Assembly (NCBI RefSeq): GCF_900106925.1 | Contig: NZ_FNNZ01000010.1 | Location: 120,373-184,372 of the forward strand | Length of the DNA: 64,000 nt | Direction: 5' to 3' | DNA from: Thiocapsa roseopersicina | GTDB taxonomy: Bacteria; Pseudomonadota; Gammaproteobacteria; Chromatiales; Chromatiaceae | In this document: one piece after another, positions 57,566 through 64,000 of the stretch | How positions within the stretch are numbered: position 1 is the first letter of the stretch | Layout: every line of letters starts with the position of its first letter | Notes under the pieces: model-generated | What the model was told of the DNA's origin: nothing | Seen by the model: only the letters and a program-made list of their open reading frames with translations | Databases searched by the model: none | Program-made: the position numbers and the translations under genes

Positions 57566-57895
57566 TCATACGAGAATCCCGTCACGCCGGATCGTCTCGA
57601 TCAGACCTGGATTCGCGAACCCCTCCGGATGCTTCCACTCCTCCAACCAGATCGGCAGAGCGTCGATCAGAATACCCGTCTCAAGCATAAGATCGAAGGC
57701 AATGCCTGCCATGTCGACCGCCGCATCGGCGCGATTCCCTTGCGGGCCTCCGAGCAGCACGGCAAGGTCGGCGTCGCTCAGATCGTCGGCATCTCCACGG
57801 GCACGGCTGCCATAGAGCAAGGCACCGGCGACGTCGTACCGCTCGCGCAACCGATCGACGAATCCTCTGGCAGCACTTTCAACATTTGCTTTCAT
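57566..57895 (-). CDS. MNT-type nucleotidyltransferase domain protein
   Basis: A 109-residue minimal nucleotidyltransferase. The pol-beta motif [20 protein letters not shown] has GS and the two catalytic Asp. Such proteins usually form MNT-HEPN toxin-antitoxin pairs, in which MNT adds AMP to the HEPN toxin. No HEPN gene follows here. ATG 57895 overlaps the trpE stop (ATGA), so it is embedded in the trp operon between trpE and trpG. The placement is unusual; role unknown. Confidence 0.85.
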   Translation of the reverse strand: MKANVESAARGFVDRLRERYDVAGALLYGSRARGDADDLSDADLAVLLGGPQGNRADAAVDMAGIAFDLMLETGILIDALPIWLEEWKHPEGFANPGLIETIRRDGILV

Positions 57896-59415
57896 CCGAC
57901 CGTTGCCTCCATGCGCTCGAAGTCGCTGTCGCGTCCGGCACCCCGCTCGATCCCGGCCTCGGCCAAGGCCACGGCGCGAAAGACCGCGCGGCCCTTGCTC
58001 ATGGTCTCCTTCCATTCGGCGTCCGGGACCGAGTCGGCCACGATGCCGGCGCCGGCCTGGATGTGGAGCATGCCGTCCTTGATGACGGCGGTGCGGATCG
58101 CAATCGCCGTGTCCATGTTGCCGTTCCAGGAGAGATAGCCGACCGCGCCCGAATAGATACCGCGCTTGACGGGCTCCAGCTCGTCGATGATCTCCATCGC
58201 ACGGATCTTGGGTGCCCCGGAGACGGTCCCGGCGGGGAAGGTCGCACGCAGCACATCGATGGCGTTCATGCCCTCGCGCAGATCGCCGACGACATTGGAG
58301 ACGATGTGCATCACGTGCGAATAGCGCTCGACGATCATCTTGTCGGTCACCTGCACGCTGCCGATCTCGGCCACGCGCCCGGCGTCGTTGCGTCCCAGGT
58401 CGATCAGCATCAGATGCTCGGCCAGCTCCTTGGGATCGGCCAGCAGCTCGGCTTCAAGTGCCTGATCTTCGGCCTCGGTCTCGCCGCGACGGCGCGTGCC
58501 GGCGATCGGGCGGACCGTCACCACGCCGTCCTCGAGCCGGGTGAGGATCTCGGGCGAGGAGCCGACGATGTGAAAATCGCCCAGATCGAGGAAATACATG
58601 TAGGGCGAGGGATTGAGCCCGCGCAGCGCCCGATACAGATCCAGCGGCGGCGCCTGGAAGGGGATGGAAAGACGCTGCGAGATGACGACCTGCATGCAGT
58701 CGCCGTCCAGAATGTAGTCCTTGATGCGCTCGACCGCGTGCTTGAATCCGTCTTCGGTGAAGCCGGAGACGAAGTCGGTCTCGCTGACCGTGCGCCCCTG
58801 CTCCGCGGAACGTCGCGGGGCACCGCGGCGCATCCGCTCGCACAGCGCGTCGATGCGCGCCTCGCCGGCCTCCAGGGTATCGCCTGCGCTCGGATCGAGG
58901 TTCAGGATGATGTACATCCGTCCGCTGAGATTGTCGAAGACGACCACCTCGTCGGAGACCATCAGAAGGATGTCCGGTGTCTGCAACTGATCCGGGTTGG
59001 GGCAAGTCGCCAGACGCGGCTCGATATAGCGGATGGTATCGTAGCCGAAATAGCCGACCAGACCGCCGGTGAAGCGCGGCAGACAGGCCAGGTCCGCAAC
59101 CTTGAAGCGCTTTTGGTAGGCGTCGATCCAGGCCAGCGGATCCGCCGTGTCGACGGACTCGATGACCGCGCCGTCACGCTCGACGCGGATCGCGTGGCCG
59201 CTCACCCTCAGCAGGGTGCGGCAGGGCAGGCCGATAATGGAATAACGCCCCCACTTCTCCCCGCCCTGCACGGATTCGAGCAGGTAGGAGTAAGGCCCCT
59301 CGGCGAGCTTAAGATAGACGCTGAGCGGGGTGTCGAGGTCGGCAAGGACCTCTCGCAGAATCGGAATACGGTTGTGGCCCTGGTCGGCAAGGGCGCGAAA
59401 GGCAGCGGGGGTCAT
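57892..59415 (-). CDS. trpE: Anthranilate synthase component I
   Basis: A 507-residue chorismate-using enzyme. [18 protein letters not shown] carries the tryptophan-feedback region near the start. The catalytic half has [34 protein letters not shown] and [18 protein letters not shown]. It works with TrpG. No leader peptide or attenuator is evident in the gap of about 140 bases to gph. Confidence 0.96.
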   Translation of the reverse strand: MTPAAFRALADQGHNRIPILREVLADLDTPLSVYLKLAEGPYSYLLESVQGGEKWGRYSIIGLPCRTLLRVSGHAIRVERDGAVIESVDTADPLAWIDAYQKRFKVADLACLPRFTGGLVGYFGYDTIRYIEPRLATCPNPDQLQTPDILLMVSDEVVVFDNLSGRMYIILNLDPSAGDTLEAGEARIDALCERMRRGAPRRSAEQGRTVSETDFVSGFTEDGFKHAVERIKDYILDGDCMQVVISQRLSIPFQAPPLDLYRALRGLNPSPYMYFLDLGDFHIVGSSPEILTRLEDGVVTVRPIAGTRRRGETEAEDQALEAELLADPKELAEHLMLIDLGRNDAGRVAEIGSVQVTDKMIVERYSHVMHIVSNVVGDLREGMNAIDVLRATFPAGTVSGAPKIRAMEIIDELEPVKRGIYSGAVGYLSWNGNMDTAIAIRTAVIKDGMLHIQAGAGIVADSVPDAEWKETMSKGRAVFRAVALAEAGIERGAGRDSDFERMEATVG

Positions 59416-59554
59416 CGGGGTCTCCGAGCAAATGGGATTAGGGCAGGTCGGAACTCAGTCTCAACCTCGCCATCGCCACCCGTTCATCGCTCGCATTGTC
59501 CCGGTTCTCATGTTCTTAGGTTGATCCCGAATGCCGCTGTACGGCGGAACCCAG

Positions 59555-60229
59555 CTATGCCTCGGCCGCCAAAAGACCCTTGAGCTCGACCATGGCGTCG
59601 ATCACCGCGTCGGGGTTAGCCTCGCGGATGTCTTGACCGTGATTGTAACCGTAGCTCATACAGATGATCCCGAAGCCGGCGGCACGCGCCGCCTTCACGT
59701 CGCTCACCGAGTCGCCGATCATGAGCGCCTCCGCAGGCTCGACACCGAAGTGTTGCGCCGCGTGGAGCAACGGCATGGGATCCGGCTTCTTTTTCGGTAG
59801 CGTATCACCACTCACCACCAAGCCGAAATTCTCGCGGATCCCCAAGTCGCGCAACAGCGGCTCGGTGAACTGAGCCGCCTTGTTGGTCACGCAACCGAGC
59901 TGATAACCCGCGCCCTTCATGAAAGCGATACCCTCGATCACGCCCGGATAGAGCACCGAGCGCTTGGAGGTGTTGTCCGCATAGAGCTCCAGAAAGATCG
60001 GGAGCGCCGCCTCGAAATCCGCCTCGTCGGGCTCTCCGTCGAGCTGACCGATCAGCGCCCGCCGCACCAGACGCTCGACCCCGTTTCCGACCCAATTGCG
60101 CACGGCCGCCTCACCGTGGGGCGGACGGCCGAGCCGCTCCATCATGGCGTCGACACAAAAGGCCAGATCCGGAACGCTGTCCACCAGCGTGCCGTCCACA
60201 TCGATCAGGATCATCTTCGGTCGCAGCAT
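59555..60229 (-). CDS. gph: Phosphoglycolate phosphatase
   Basis: A 224-residue HAD phosphatase. Motif I is LIDVDGTLVDSVPD, motif II is CVTNKA, the lysine is in KKKPDPMPLL and motif IV is MIGDSVSDV. It clears 2-phosphoglycolate, a Rubisco side product and DNA-repair product. The order rpe-gph-trpE matches other proteobacteria. Confidence 0.93.
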   Translation of the reverse strand: MLRPKMILIDVDGTLVDSVPDLAFCVDAMMERLGRPPHGEAAVRNWVGNGVERLVRRALIGQLDGEPDEADFEAALPIFLELYADNTSKRSVLYPGVIEGIAFMKGAGYQLGCVTNKAAQFTEPLLRDLGIRENFGLVVSGDTLPKKKPDPMPLLHAAQHFGVEPAEALMIGDSVSDVKAARAAGFGIICMSYGYNHGQDIREANPDAVIDAMVELKGLLAAEA

Positions 60230-60288
60230 GCGATCACAGCTCCAGGCTCAACAAAACAATCGGACAAGCCATTCAGGCCCTTCATCAC

Positions 60289-60375
60289 CCAAACCGCGTC
60301 GACTCGAATCACGAAGGGAAGCTCGGCCGCATCGACCAAACTCCCACCTCGACCTGAGTCCCGGACGCGGTTCAG
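60289..60375. repeat. Single palindromic unit between rpe and gph
   Basis: An 87-bp unit with ends CCCAAACCGCGTC and GGACGCGGTTCAG. Its right end contains the rpe stop TGA. The outer bases of the left arm no longer pair, so this copy looks older. Confidence 0.8.
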
Positions 60376-61055
60376 CGCGCCATCTGCTCCCGCATCTCGC
60401 GAATAATACTGTCGTAGCGATGCGGATCGCTGTCGCGGCCCTTGCCGAAAATCCCGGAGCCGGAGACGAAGGTGTCCGCGCCAGCCGCCTTGATCTCGCC
60501 GATGTTGTCGGCCTTCACGCCGCCGTCGACCTCAAGTCGAATGTCGAATCCGGACGCATCGATCATCTTGCGCGCCGCACGCAGCTTCTCCATCGTCGCC
60601 GGGATGAAGCTCTGCCCGCCGAAGCCGGGGTTCACCGACATCAGCAGGATCATGTCGATCTTGTCCATCACATAGTCGAGATAGCTCAGCGACGTCGCCG
60701 GGTTGAACACCAGACCGGCCTTGCAGCCTTCGTTGCGGATCAACTGCAGCGTGCGGTCGATGTGCTCGCTCGCCTCCGGATGGAAGGTGATATAGGTTGC
60801 GCCCGCGGCAGCGAAGTCCGGGATGATCCGATCGACCGGCTTCACCATCAGATGCACGTCGATCGGTGCGGTCACGCCATGCTTGCGCAGCGCCTCGCAG
60901 ACCAACGGGCCGATGGTCAGGTTCGGCACGTAATGGTTGTCCATCACGTCGAAATGGACGATGTCCGCGCCGGCGGCGAGCACATTGTCGACCTCCTCGC
61001 CGAGCCTGGCGAAATCCGCCGAGAGGATGGACGGTGCGATCAGATCAGGCGTCAT
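60372..61055 (-). CDS. rpe: Ribulose-phosphate 3-epimerase
   Basis: A 227-residue TIM-barrel epimerase interconverting ribulose and xylulose 5-phosphates. The start is [19 protein letters not shown] at 61055 after an AGGGGA ribosome site. [36 protein letters not shown] and [10 protein letters not shown] are present. It serves the pentose phosphate and Calvin pathways. The stop TGA lies in a repeat end. Confidence 0.96.
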   Translation of the reverse strand: MTPDLIAPSILSADFARLGEEVDNVLAAGADIVHFDVMDNHYVPNLTIGPLVCEALRKHGVTAPIDVHLMVKPVDRIIPDFAAAGATYITFHPEASEHIDRTLQLIRNEGCKAGLVFNPATSLSYLDYVMDKIDMILLMSVNPGFGGQSFIPATMEKLRAARKMIDASGFDIRLEVDGGVKADNIGEIKAAGADTFVSGSGIFGKGRDSDPHRYDSIIREMREQMAR

Positions 61056-61181
61056 GCTGTTGTCCCCTAAGATCTCGATCACCGCGGCACACGCGCCTCG
61101 GCCCGGATCCGTTTTGATGTTGAAAGTGCGGAACTCTAACCGAAGCGGACCGGATTTTCACTCGGCGCGCGGCCGCACGCG

Positions 61182-62003
61182 CTAGGCCGCACGCGCCTCC
61201 GTGATGGTCTCGTAGGCACGCCGGATCTCCTGCGTCTTCTGCGAGGCCATTCGCATCGCCTCCTCAGGCAGACCCTTCGCCATCAGTTTGTCCGGATGAT
61301 GCTGACTCATCAGACGCCGATACGCCTTCTTGATCTCCGCATCGCTCGCTTTGGGGCCGACCCCCAGGGTCGCGTAAGCGCCGGCGAGCGGCGCCGGTCT
61401 TGCGGCCGTGGAGGACCTGCCGCGGCCGGCCTGCCCGGTCGCGCCGGCATACATCCGTTGCTGAAGCACCAGGAGATTTTCGAGCTGCCGATAGGCGAAG
61501 GCCGAGACGTTGAGCCCGCGCCGAATGGTCTCGAGCGCGCGCCGCTGATCCGGTGTCGGAGCTCCGTCCACATAGGCGGTCAGGAGCTGCACCTCGACGA
61601 ACAGGTGAATCAGCGTCCCCTGGCCCGTGCAGACCGCCTTCAGCGCAGCGATGGCGCCCGCCAGATCGAAGTCGGGAGACTTGCCTTGATTGAAGAGATC
61701 GATCGCCACGCGTCGCTGGTCGGTACCCAATGACATCCGATCCATCACGGTACGCGCGAGGGCGACCTCCGCCTCGCTGACCCGCCCGTCGGCCTTGGCG
61801 ACATGGCCCATCACCAAGAAGGTCGTTTCGAAGAAGCGCGCCTGGACCCGTGCCCGTTGCGCGCCCGTCAAGGCCGGGCGCCGCGCACCGCCGATCCAGC
61901 CCCGATCCACACCCTGACCCACGGCCGCGCCGAACACCGCGCCGACCGGACCGCCGACAGCGAACCCGATAGCACTCCCGACGGCTGTGCCCAACCAACC
62001 CAT
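61182..62003 (-). CDS. djlA: Co-chaperone DjlA (TerB plus J domain)
   Basis: A 273-residue protein from ATG 62003, preceded by GGAG. A Gly-rich membrane segment (GTAVGSAIGFAVGGPVGAVFG) is followed by a TerB-like helical domain (about residues 50-180) and a C-terminal J domain with the QHHPDKL motif that stimulates DnaK. In E. coli DjlA is a membrane-anchored DnaK partner linked to envelope stress. Confidence 0.92.
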   Translation of the reverse strand: MGWLGTAVGSAIGFAVGGPVGAVFGAAVGQGVDRGWIGGARRPALTGAQRARVQARFFETTFLVMGHVAKADGRVSEAEVALARTVMDRMSLGTDQRRVAIDLFNQGKSPDFDLAGAIAALKAVCTGQGTLIHLFVEVQLLTAYVDGAPTPDQRRALETIRRGLNVSAFAYRQLENLLVLQQRMYAGATGQAGRGRSSTAARPAPLAGAYATLGVGPKASDAEIKKAYRRLMSQHHPDKLMAKGLPEEAMRMASQKTQEIRRAYETITEARAA

Positions 62004-62016
62004 GCCGAAAACTCCG

Positions 62017-62682
62017 TTATTTTCCATTCAGATACTGTTCATCGCTGAAGGAGTACACCCACTGCGGCTTGAACGCCACCAGCACGACCAAGATCCAGCC
62101 GTTCAGGAAGGCCTCCGGCATGAACATCAAAGGGAAGAAGGGTAGCACCGTTTCGCTGAGATCCGCGAAGCTGTAAGCACCGCTGAACACCAGCAACCAG
62201 GCCGCCAGATAGCCCGTGAGCGCGCCCACCAGACCCGCGGTCAGAAACCCGTTCACCAGCACATAGACGAAGAACTGCTTGGGCAGATACCAGCGGATCA
62301 GGATCAAGGCGACCTGGGTGAGGGTCGCCGGCACGACCCCGGTGAGAAGGGCATTGAGCGCGAACCCGTCCCAGCCCGTTCCGGCGTTCAGGACCACCCC
62401 GAGCAGGGCCAACGCCGCCCCGATCACAGCCAATGACCATCCGAACATCAGGGTAACGGCCGTCACCCCGAGCAGATGAAACGACAACCCGGACTGCACC
62501 TGAACGTCCATGTGCCAGAGCACCAGCAGCGCAACAACGGCACCGAGAAAGACGTTCAACTGCTCCATGTCGCGAAATTTCCGCCACGGCGTCAACCGCA
62601 AGGCCAGCAGCAGGATCGCAGCGAAGAGCAGGTTCATGACCCAGAGCAGAGCAGGTGAGAACAGCGTGCCGTCGATCGTCAT
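62017..62682 (-). CDS. CbiM-like ECF transporter permease
   Basis: A 221-residue membrane protein with about six hydrophobic helices and the family blocks LGVTAVTLMFGWSLAVIGA and LPFFPLMFMPEAFLNGW. It resembles the substrate-binding (S) component of cobalt/nickel ECF uptake systems. The ATPase and T component (CbiO, CbiQ) are not nearby, so the substrate is uncertain. It precedes djlA with a 13-base gap. Confidence 0.8.
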   Translation of the reverse strand: MTIDGTLFSPALLWVMNLLFAAILLLALRLTPWRKFRDMEQLNVFLGAVVALLVLWHMDVQVQSGLSFHLLGVTAVTLMFGWSLAVIGAALALLGVVLNAGTGWDGFALNALLTGVVPATLTQVALILIRWYLPKQFFVYVLVNGFLTAGLVGALTGYLAAWLLVFSGAYSFADLSETVLPFFPLMFMPEAFLNGWILVVLVAFKPQWVYSFSDEQYLNGK

Positions 62683-62867
62683 GTCGAGCCTGTCGGAGGT
62701 AGCGTGGTCGGGGTGACCTCATCTTCACGAAATTAGGTAGGTTTTCGGGGGGATCAACTGTGGGACTCGAACGCGGGGTAGAAGGCGATGTGCTCGCCCG
62801 GTCCAACGAGCATCTCAGGAATCCCTGGAAAATTGGCTCGTTTCGGTAGAATTCGCATCAGTGCGAA

Positions 62868-63252
62868 GTGGAGCATTCTCGTCGTGAAGTACAGCGGCTG
62901 GCGGAGGAATTGAACCACCTAGACGCCACGATTCGTCTGTTCGATCCGGACTACGACGTCAGTGCCGTTTGGCCGAAGGCGCCACGCCACCGGCAACAGT
63001 GGCTCGCATCGGGCGAATGCCGGGGTCTGGTCCTGGATGCCTTGCGCGATGCGCTCGAGCCGTTGTCGGCGCGTGCGGTGATGCAGGTGCTGGCCGCGGC
63101 GCAAGGCGGTTCCCGAACACCCCGAGGTGCGCGCGGGCGCGCAGAAGACGGTCCTGGCGGTGCTGCGCCGTCGCGCGGCTAAGGGCACGGCGCGGGTCAT
63201 CGCGAACACCTCGCGCATCGGGAGCGTCCGGGCGGCGGCCAACAAGAGGTAG
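62868..63252 (+). pseudogene. Frameshifted gene of a mobile-DNA-associated hypothetical family
   Basis: The frame from GTG 62868 reads EVQRLAEELNHLDATIRLFDPDYDV and continues to about 63105. It then loses sense, while another frame continues as AVPEHPEVRAGAQKTVLAVL and RVIANTSRIGSVRAAANKR to TAG 63250. One frameshift would join the halves into a protein of about 128 residues. Proteins of this look are common beside transposons; function unknown. Confidence 0.6.
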
Positions 63253-63366
63253 TGAGGGGACATGGCATGCTCCGGGGACTGGATCGATCGTGCCAGTGTG
63301 CTCCCGGGGGTGGCTCAAAACGCGAGCCTGCACGCTAAGTTTTTGATTTAAAAACATGTGCGCTTG

Positions 63367-63549
63367 CTACATCATGCCGGTCAAGCCCGCCGGCGGATCC
63401 CCGCGCAGGACGTCCCCGCACCACTCCCGCAGGGTGCTGCGCGCAAACGCGATATCGGCCGCCACGCCGCGTTGCCTCTCTCCCGCCGCCAGCTGTGTCT
63501 CGACCGCCGCGATGCGCTCGGCCTGCTCCAAACGTGTGCGCCGCGTCAT
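63367..63549 (-). CDS. Short helix-turn-helix fragment, probable transposase remnant
   Basis: A 60-residue frame (MTRRTRLEQAERIAAVETQL) with a likely helix-turn-helix GVAADIAFARSTLREW. It resembles the N-terminus of some transposases, cut off after GLTGMM. Weak evidence; could be a remnant. Bases 63550-63800 show no other gene. Confidence 0.4.
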   Translation of the reverse strand: MTRRTRLEQAERIAAVETQLAAGERQRGVAADIAFARSTLREWCGDVLRGDPPAGLTGMM

Positions 63550-63800
63550 GCCGCGATCCCCCAACCGGGCCTCGAACCTCCGGGTAGCGTAGCGCTCGCG
63601 CTTGGTCTAAAGTCGTTCTCGGCAGGATCTTCGAACATCTTTTCGAACCCTCCGTCAGCTTATACTTCCAAGGGTACGAAATTTCGAGTGTCCTGCCAGA
63701 TTCCCGCACACCCATCACCAAGCTCTGAATCGAACTTGGCTGGGCATATGAACAAAACCCTTCTTCCCTGAGATATAGCATAATGACAACAAGAACACTA

Positions 63801-64000
63801 AGGAAACGCTGATTAAATCACTCCCACCAAAGGGGCTCGATTGCTAAAATAGAGCATCGTCACCGACCATGGAGACCCCTGGGCATGATGAAGCAGTTCT
63901 CCTTTGCCGACGCCGAGTTTGCCGCCAAGAAAAAAGTCACGCGCCGCGAGCGCTTTCTCGACGAGATGGAGCGGGTGGTGCCGTGGCCGGAGCTGCTGAA
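63801..64000 (+). mobile_element. Left end of an IS5-like insertion sequence (runs off window)
   Basis: AGGAAACGCTGATTAAATCA at 63801 could be the terminal inverted repeat, about 85 bases before the transposase ATG. The right end lies beyond the window, so the inverted repeat and target duplication cannot be confirmed. Confidence 0.6.
63885..64000 (+). CDS. IS5 family transposase, N-terminal part
   Basis: The visible 38 residues, MMKQFSFADAEFAAKKKV to WPELL, match the start of IS5-family transposases (xSFADAEY..K.K..R.ERFL.EME.VVPW). The DDE catalytic part lies outside the window. The gene is open at the window edge. Confidence 0.8.
   Translation, partial: MMKQFSFADAEFAAKKKVTRRERFLDEMERVVPWPELL

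Noticed and set aside
59416..59554. A trp leader peptide and attenuator before trpE
   Set aside because: No short frame with adjacent Trp codons or alternative hairpins with a T-run could be found.
63335..63781. A 148-residue minus-strand frame
   Set aside because: No recognisable domain and conflicts with the better helix-turn-helix frame at 63367-63549.

Overview
This 64 kb window is GC-rich chromosomal DNA of a gammaproteobacterium. Several gene orders are textbook gammaproteobacterial: rhlB/trxA-rho, murA-hisG-hisD-hisC, mlaFEDCB, kdsD-kdsC-lptCAB-rpoN-hpf-ptsN-rapZ, ygfB-pepP-ubiH-ubiI, zapA-6S RNA-fau, and trpEGDC-crp-osmC-speD-coq7. An HPr kinase, a pyrophosphate-type phosphofructokinase and a Gram-negative porin point to the Chromatiales, probably a purple sulfur bacterium (Chromatiaceae). 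That is inferred from gene content; no photosynthesis gene is present here to prove it.

Layout. 0.3-9.9 kb: a secreted tandem thioredoxin-like protein, nudE and yrfG nucleotide hydrolases, rhlB divergent from trxA-rho, then small uncharacterised genes (6812 membrane protein, CIA30, DUF192, Uma2). 9.9-17.8 kb (minus strand): histidine genes hisCDG, murA and the phospholipid-transport operon mlaBCDEF. 17.9-29.5 kb: KDO synthesis and LPS export (kdsD, kdsC, lptCAB), sigma-54, hpf and a complete regulatory phosphotransferase cluster (ptsN, hprK, rapZ, EIIA-Man, HPr, EI) with overlapping genes and no sugar permease. 29.8-36.7 kb: phosphomannomutase, a proline-rich periplasmic protein, engB, hemerythrin, moaC, pyrophosphatase and PPi-PFK. 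36.9-43.1 kb: ubiquinone hydroxylases, pepP, ygfB, a ZapB-like coiled coil, zapA, 6S RNA and fau. 43.2-49.3 kb: ilvA, rpiA, a porin with a clear promoter and terminator, tRNA-Gln and rpsI-rplM. 49.4-54.5 kb: two Fe-S proteins, coq7, speD, osmC and crp. 54.8-62.7 kb: trpC, trpD, trpG, a nucleotidyltransferase, trpE, gph, rpe, djlA and an ECF permease. 62.8-64 kb: degraded accessory DNA and the start of an IS5-like element.

The most unusual structure is a family of about 25 interspersed palindromic units of 84-90 bp, plus four fragments. Each unit is bounded by inverted ends of the type TTAAACCGCG / CGCGGTTTAA. Nine intact pairs form composites of a nearly constant 193-196 bp: unit, about 20 bp of AT-rich spacer, unit. 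The composite occurs in both orientations. Base changes in one arm are matched by compensating changes in the other. Units sit between genes, and their ends supply the stop codons of ten genes and touch or nearly touch the start codons of at least five. No protein that could mobilise them is seen in the window, and I do not recognise the family from memory.
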